Shown: in pieces, positions 5,635 through 6,565 of the stretch
Layout: every line of letters starts with the position of its first letter
Numbering within the stretch: the first letter of the stretch is position 1
Origin: Betaproteobacteria bacterium UBA7395
Lineage (GTDB): Bacteria > Pseudomonadota > Gammaproteobacteria > Burkholderiales > Rhodocyclaceae
DNA: 6,565 nucleotides
Direction: 5' to 3'
Assembly (NCBI GenBank): GCA_002470165.1
Contig: DKNF01000051.1
Span: forward strand, 1 to 6,565
Made by a program: the position numbers and the translations under genes
The notes under the pieces: generated by a model
Told to the model about the DNA's origin: nothing
The model's input: the letters and a program-made list of their open reading frames with translations, nothing else
Database searches by the model: none

Positions 5635-6565
<931 letters not shown>

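Overview
The window is about 6.6 kb of GC-rich bacterial chromosome holding six protein genes, two of them cut by the window ends. The glutaminyl-tRNA synthetase, the phosphate permease and the helicase all look betaproteobacterial. The GlnRS N-terminus, with a long lineage-type insertion before its HFGH motif, recalls the Rhodocyclales (Dechloromonas or Azonexus relatives). That placement is inference from remembered protein similarity. No RNA genes, insertion sequences, CRISPR arrays or phage genes are visible, and no gap exceeds 170 bases.

Layout, left to right. The minus strand from 598 to the left edge encodes the N-terminal 199 residues of an HrpA-type DEAH-box RNA helicase. Across a 109-bp divergent spacer with a promoter on each strand, 708-1700 (+) encodes an uncharacterised protein with an N-terminal CxxC/CxxC zinc ribbon and a C-terminal PD-(D/E)XK nuclease-like domain. 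Its base composition is less GC-rich than its neighbours. Next, 1794-3428 (+), starting at GTG behind a strong ribosome binding site, encodes a two-domain SagB/ThcOx-type nitroreductase-fold protein. It converges with crcB (fluoride channel, minus, 3828-3439), with 10 bp between the stop codons. A 168-bp divergent spacer, the richest in structure, separates crcB from pit (3997-5568, +), a PiT-family phosphate permease. The pit leader carries three perfect inverted repeats in succession just before the ribosome binding site. glnS (5635 to the right edge, +) follows after 66 bp.

The genes do not form one pathway. They are housekeeping functions (RNA helicase, GlnRS, phosphate uptake, fluoride export) with two poorly characterised genes between them. 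The items most worth following are the structured pit leader, the zinc-ribbon nuclease-like protein, the SagB-like protein with no visible maturation partner, and the near-leaderless hrpA promoter. No multi-gene novel system is evident.
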